DNA of 64,000 nt, taken from NCBI RefSeq assembly GCF_000407445.1, contig NZ_ASWB01000004.1, positions 310,001-374,000 of the forward strand, given 5' to 3'. Below are positions 61,535-64,000 of the stretch, one piece after another. The stretch's first letter is position 1; the number at the start of each line of letters is the position of its first letter. This DNA comes from Enterococcus moraviensis ATCC BAA-383. GTDB lineage: Bacteria > Bacillota > Bacilli > Lactobacillales > Enterococcaceae. The notes beneath the pieces are model-generated. The model was not told the DNA's origin. It did not search any database and worked only from the letters and a program-made list of their open reading frames with translations. The position numbers were made by a program, and so were the translations under genes.

Positions 61535-62487
61535 AACGTGTCGTTGTAGCATTAGGTGGTAATGCAATTTTGGAAAGTGATCCGACAGCCGTTGCACAAC
61601 AAAAAATTGTACAAGAAACGGCAGAATCACTAGCTAATTTATTAACAGACGAGATGGAGTTAGTCATCGTACATGGAAACGGTCCACAAGTTGGCAATTT
61701 ACTGCTACAACAAGTTCAAACAGAATCAACAGAAAACCCAGCAATGCCTTTGGATACTTGTGTAGCAATGACAGAGGGAAGTATAGGGTATTGGCTGGTC
61801 AATGCGTTGACAAATGCTTTTGAGCAAAAAAAAATAAAGCGAAATGTAGCCGCTATCATGACCCAGGTAGAAGTATCACCTGAAGATGAAGGCTTTGCAC
61901 ATCCGAGTAAGCCTATCGGTCCATTTTTAACTGAGGATAAAGCGCAAGAATTAATGCAGACGACAGATGCTGTGTATATGGAAGATTCAGGTCGAGGTTT
62001 TCGTAAGGTTGTACCATCACCAAAGCCTTTTGCAATCAAAGAAAGCCAAACAATTCAAATGCTCATAGAAAATGGCGTGGTAACAGTTGCTGGCGGTGGT
62101 GGAGGCATTCCAGTAATTCGTTCAGAAGGCAAATTAGAGGGTATTGAAGCCGTTATCGACAAAGATCTAGCAGCAGAAAAATTAGCTGAGTTGATCAATG
62201 CGGATACATTGATTATTCTAACAGGCGTAGCAAATGTTTTTGTGGATTATAATAAACCGAATCAAAAAGCATTGGAAACAGTCAGTATTTCAGAAATTGA
62301 GCACTATATCGAAGAAGGACAATTTGCCCCAGGCAGTATGCTACCTAAGGTTGAAGCAGCAGTTCAATTCGTTAAACGAAATCCAGCAAATAAAGCGGTG
62401 ATCACATCACTTGATAATCTGGAAAAGGCTGTAAAAGAGGGCTTAGGAACCATAGTTGTACAAAAAGAACAAGTCAGTATCCGTTGA
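61531..62487 (+). CDS. arcC: Carbamate kinase
   Basis: A 318-residue carbamate kinase of the amino-acid-kinase fold: VVALGGNAIL at the start, IVHGNGPQVG, DSGRGFRKVVPSPKP and GVVTVAGGGGGIP. It converts carbamoyl phosphate and ADP into ATP, CO2 and ammonia. Coupled to the deaminase gene by ATGA overlap and last in the operon, it is the energy-yielding step. The usual arginine deiminase partners are absent, so the carbamoyl phosphate must come from the FdrA/DUF1116/DUF2877 enzyme. The functional role matches the E. coli allantoin-cluster kinase YbcF/AllK. Confidence 0.9.
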   Translation: MKRVVVALGGNAILESDPTAVAQQKIVQETAESLANLLTDEMELVIVHGNGPQVGNLLLQQVQTESTENPAMPLDTCVAMTEGSIGYWLVNALTNAFEQKKIKRNVAAIMTQVEVSPEDEGFAHPSKPIGPFLTEDKAQELMQTTDAVYMEDSGRGFRKVVPSPKPFAIKESQTIQMLIENGVVTVAGGGGGIPVIRSEGKLEGIEAVIDKDLAAEKLAELINADTLIILTGVANVFVDYNKPNQKALETVSISEIEHYIEEGQFAPGSMLPKVEAAVQFVKRNPANKAVITSLDNLEKAVKEGLGTIVVQKEQVSIR

Positions 62488-62530
62488 TTTATGATGTGGT
62501 TGGGATAGAAGGAGTTGCTTCTGCCTCTAC

Positions 62531-62569
62531 GGTCCTCGATTCACTCCGATCCTCGAAGCATCGAGGACC
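62531..62569. other. Hairpin downstream of the operon
   Basis: GGTCCTCGAT (62531-62540) pairs perfectly with ATCGAGGACC (62560-62569) around a 19-base loop. No T-run follows; it may be a processing or stability element ahead of the terminator at 62600. Confidence 0.6.
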
Positions 62570-62599
62570 ATTTGAACCCATCGTTTATTTGGATACCAG

Positions 62600-62645
62600 G
62601 TGTCTGGGATATAACTCGCAGAGTTGTGCCCCAGACACTTTTTTT
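62600..62645 (+). terminator. Operon terminator, long imperfect hairpin
   Basis: GTGTCTGGG pairs with CCCAGACAC, extended inward by ATAACTC/GAGTTGT around a GCA loop, then eight Ts. Confidence 0.9.
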
Positions 62646-62857
62646 ACTGAAATTGGGTATGTGACTTGTTTTCATTCAAAAAAATCGATCCAGATAGCGT
62701 ATTCTCTAGAATATCCGCTAGTAATCTGCTACAATGGGTGAGAAGATTTTTTTTAAGAAGCGTTTTTAATCTAAGCAGTTTCCTAGATATAAGGACGCGA
62801 TACTAACGTTTCGATCAAATTTTGCGATCGAACCTTAAAGAAAGAGGAGAAAACAAC

Positions 62858-63421
62858 ATGATAGCAGTAAGTGATCTTAAAGCAGGTATGACTTTTGAAC
62901 AAGATGGTAAATTGATCCGCGTAATGGATGCAAGCCACCACAAACCAGGTAAAGGGAATACGGTAATGCGTATGAAATTGAAGGATGTTCGTACGGGTGC
63001 TACAACGGATACAACGATGCGTCCTGATGATAAAGTAAAAAAAGCATTTATCGAAAGCAAACCAGTTCAATACTTATACAGCCAAGATGATACAGCCAAC
63101 TTCATGGATTTAGAAACATACGAACAATATGAAATTCCAACCTCTGTGATTGATTATGAATTAAAATATCTTTTAGAAAACATGGAAGTAAAAATCCAGT
63201 TTTACGGATCAGAAGTTATTGGTGTAACATTGCCAACAACTGTTGTCTTAAAAGTGAAAGAAACACAACCTTCAATCAAAGGGGCAACCGTTTCAGGTTC
63301 TGGTAAGCCTGCTGTGATGGAAACAGGATTAGTGGTTAACGTTCCTGATTTTATCGAAGTGGATGAATCTTTAGAAATCAATACACAAGAAGGTACGTAT
63401 TTAAAACGTGCATCAAAATAA
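62858..63421 (+). CDS. efp: Elongation factor P
   Basis: A 187-residue three-domain EF-P, which rescues ribosomes stalled at polyproline. The domain I tip loop reads [10 protein letters not shown] with Lys in the position that many Firmicutes modify. Domains II and III are intact, with the family motif near [25 protein letters not shown] precedes the ATG at 62858. It is monocistronic with a terminator directly after. The modification enzyme is not in the window. Confidence 0.95.
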   Translation: MIAVSDLKAGMTFEQDGKLIRVMDASHHKPGKGNTVMRMKLKDVRTGATTDTTMRPDDKVKKAFIESKPVQYLYSQDDTANFMDLETYEQYEIPTSVIDYELKYLLENMEVKIQFYGSEVIGVTLPTTVVLKVKETQPSIKGATVSGSGKPAVMETGLVVNVPDFIEVDESLEINTQEGTYLKRASK

Positions 63422-63428
63422 TTAAAAA

Positions 63429-63476
63429 TGAAACGGCTGGCAGAGAAAAAAATAGATCTGTTAGCCGTTTTTTATT
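63429..63476 (+). terminator. efp terminator
   Basis: AAACGGCTGGCAGA pairs with TCTGTTAGCCGTTT, followed by Ts. Confidence 0.88.
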
Positions 63477-63562
63477 TTGCAGAGAAATCCTATTATTGCT
63501 ACGAAAGCAAACAAGCATGGTACAATAATGTAGATGATTTTATAGTAGAAAGGGAGAGAAAT

Positions 63563-64000
63563 ATGGGTTTTTTATTAACATTATGTCTTGTCTTATTATT
63601 TACAAAACTTGCGGGACATTTTTGTAATCGAGTAGGGATCCCATCTGTGATTGGGGAACTATTGGTAGGTATTTTAATTGGTCCAGCATTGTTAGGTTGG
63701 GTCAAACCAGATGATTTTATGCATTATTTTTCTGAGATCGGTGTCATCATTTTGATGTTTATCGCAGGTCTAGAAAGTGATCTTGAGCTACTGAAAAAAT
63801 ATTGGCGACCAGCGCTAGCTGTGGCGCTTTTAGGAATCCTATTCCCAGCTGCGATGGGATTTGGTGTGGGAGAAGCATTTCAGTTTTCTGCCCAAAATTC
63901 AATTTTTTTAGGTGTTTTATTTAGTGCGACATCTGTTAGTATTTCTGTCCAAGTATTAAAAGATCTGAAAAAAATCGATACCGAAGAAGGCGCGACGATT
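63563..64000 (+). CDS. CPA2-family cation/proton antiporter, partial (NapA/KefB-like)
   Basis: The first 146 codons of a membrane antiporter run off the window edge. Helices 1-5 are visible with the CPA2 pattern FTKLAGHFCNRVGIPSVIGELLVGI, GPALLGWV and MFIAGLESDL, resembling Enterococcus hirae NapA, a Na+/H+ antiporter; K+/H+ exchangers look alike. AAAGGGAGAG precedes the ATG at 63563. The ion-binding Asp region lies beyond the window, so specificity is open. Confidence 0.8.
   Translation, partial: MGFLLTLCLVLLFTKLAGHFCNRVGIPSVIGELLVGILIGPALLGWVKPDDFMHYFSEIGVIILMFIAGLESDLELLKKYWRPALAVALLGILFPAAMGFGVGEAFQFSAQNSIFLGVLFSATSVSISVQVLKDLKKIDTEEGATI

Noticed and set aside
54220-62487. Reading the operon as a plain arginine deiminase or complete allantoin pathway
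   Set aside because: arcA and arcB are absent, and so are allantoinase, allantoate amidohydrolase and ureidoglycolate dehydrogenase.

Overview
The window reads as a chromosomal stretch of a low-G+C lactic acid bacterium, most likely Enterococcus. The best marker is the divergent fabI / fabO-fabN arrangement (49.6-52.3 kb), the order I recall for the fatty-acid locus of Enterococcus faecalis, here with two FabT-type operator palindromes. AT-rich codon use, strong AGGAGG ribosome sites, many intrinsic terminators, a sortase-anchored surface protein and PTS sugar uptake fit the same group. I saw no rRNA, tRNA, CRISPR array, prophage or insertion sequence.

Layout. 0.7-1.2 kb: DinB-like protein. 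1.3-7.0 kb: LacI repressor, probable allulose-6-P epimerase, RpiB-type isomerase, a TIM-barrel isomerase, PTS EIIBC and a DeoR regulator, resembling a D-allose PTS operon, with a clear promoter and LacI operators. 7.0-9.2 kb: ArsR-type metalloid-sensor-like repressor with an ABC-2 exporter. 9.4-13.5 kb: truA and a 999-residue LTA-synthase-like enzyme with an extra acyltransferase-like membrane half. 13.5-26 kb: esterase, membrane proteins, two lipoproteins, PAP2 phosphatase, purine permease, MarR plus old-yellow-enzyme pair, acetyltransferase, DUF218 protein and an AbrB-membrane fusion. 25.7-27.3 kb: a coupled pair, PD-(D/E)XK nuclease-like protein plus sce7725/beta-like protein. 27.7-34.3 kb: a 1480-residue surface adhesin, a small Ig-like secreted protein and an Mga-like regulator. 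34.3-34.9 kb: a 33-codon orphan peptide gene and a structured repeat. 34.9-39.0 kb: YgbA_NO protein, DUF454 protein and a CydDC-like ABC pair. 39.2-42.8 kb: DUF4178, SpeD and membrane SpeE. 43.5-45.4 kb: ABC-F gene behind a leader peptide and terminator. 45.7-49.5 kb: acetyltransferase, XRE regulator, membrane protein and VanT-membrane-domain-like acyltransferase. 49.6-52.3 kb: fab genes. 52.4-62.5 kb: PucR regulator and a seven-gene catabolic operon. 62.9-64.0 kb: efp and the start of a CPA2 antiporter.

The most interesting block is 52.4-62.5 kb. DUF2877, FdrA and DUF1116 proteins correspond to the three subunits linked in E. coli to oxamate carbamoyltransferase (AllH, AllF, AllG). Here they sit with an NCS1 permease, a CDA-fold deaminase, a carbamate kinase and an ankyrin-TPR protein, under a PucR regulator, but without any allantoin-pathway enzyme. 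The simplest reading is uptake and deamination of a nitrogen heterocycle or guanidino/ureido compound, phosphorolysis to carbamoyl phosphate, and ATP production by carbamate kinase. The substrate is unknown.

Two further items stand out. A repeat of about 118 bp occurs in tandem pairs at 34.7 and 55.1-55.4 kb and folds as one long nested hairpin whose stems covary between copies. A 23-codon leader peptide with an attenuator-like terminator precedes the ABC-F gene.
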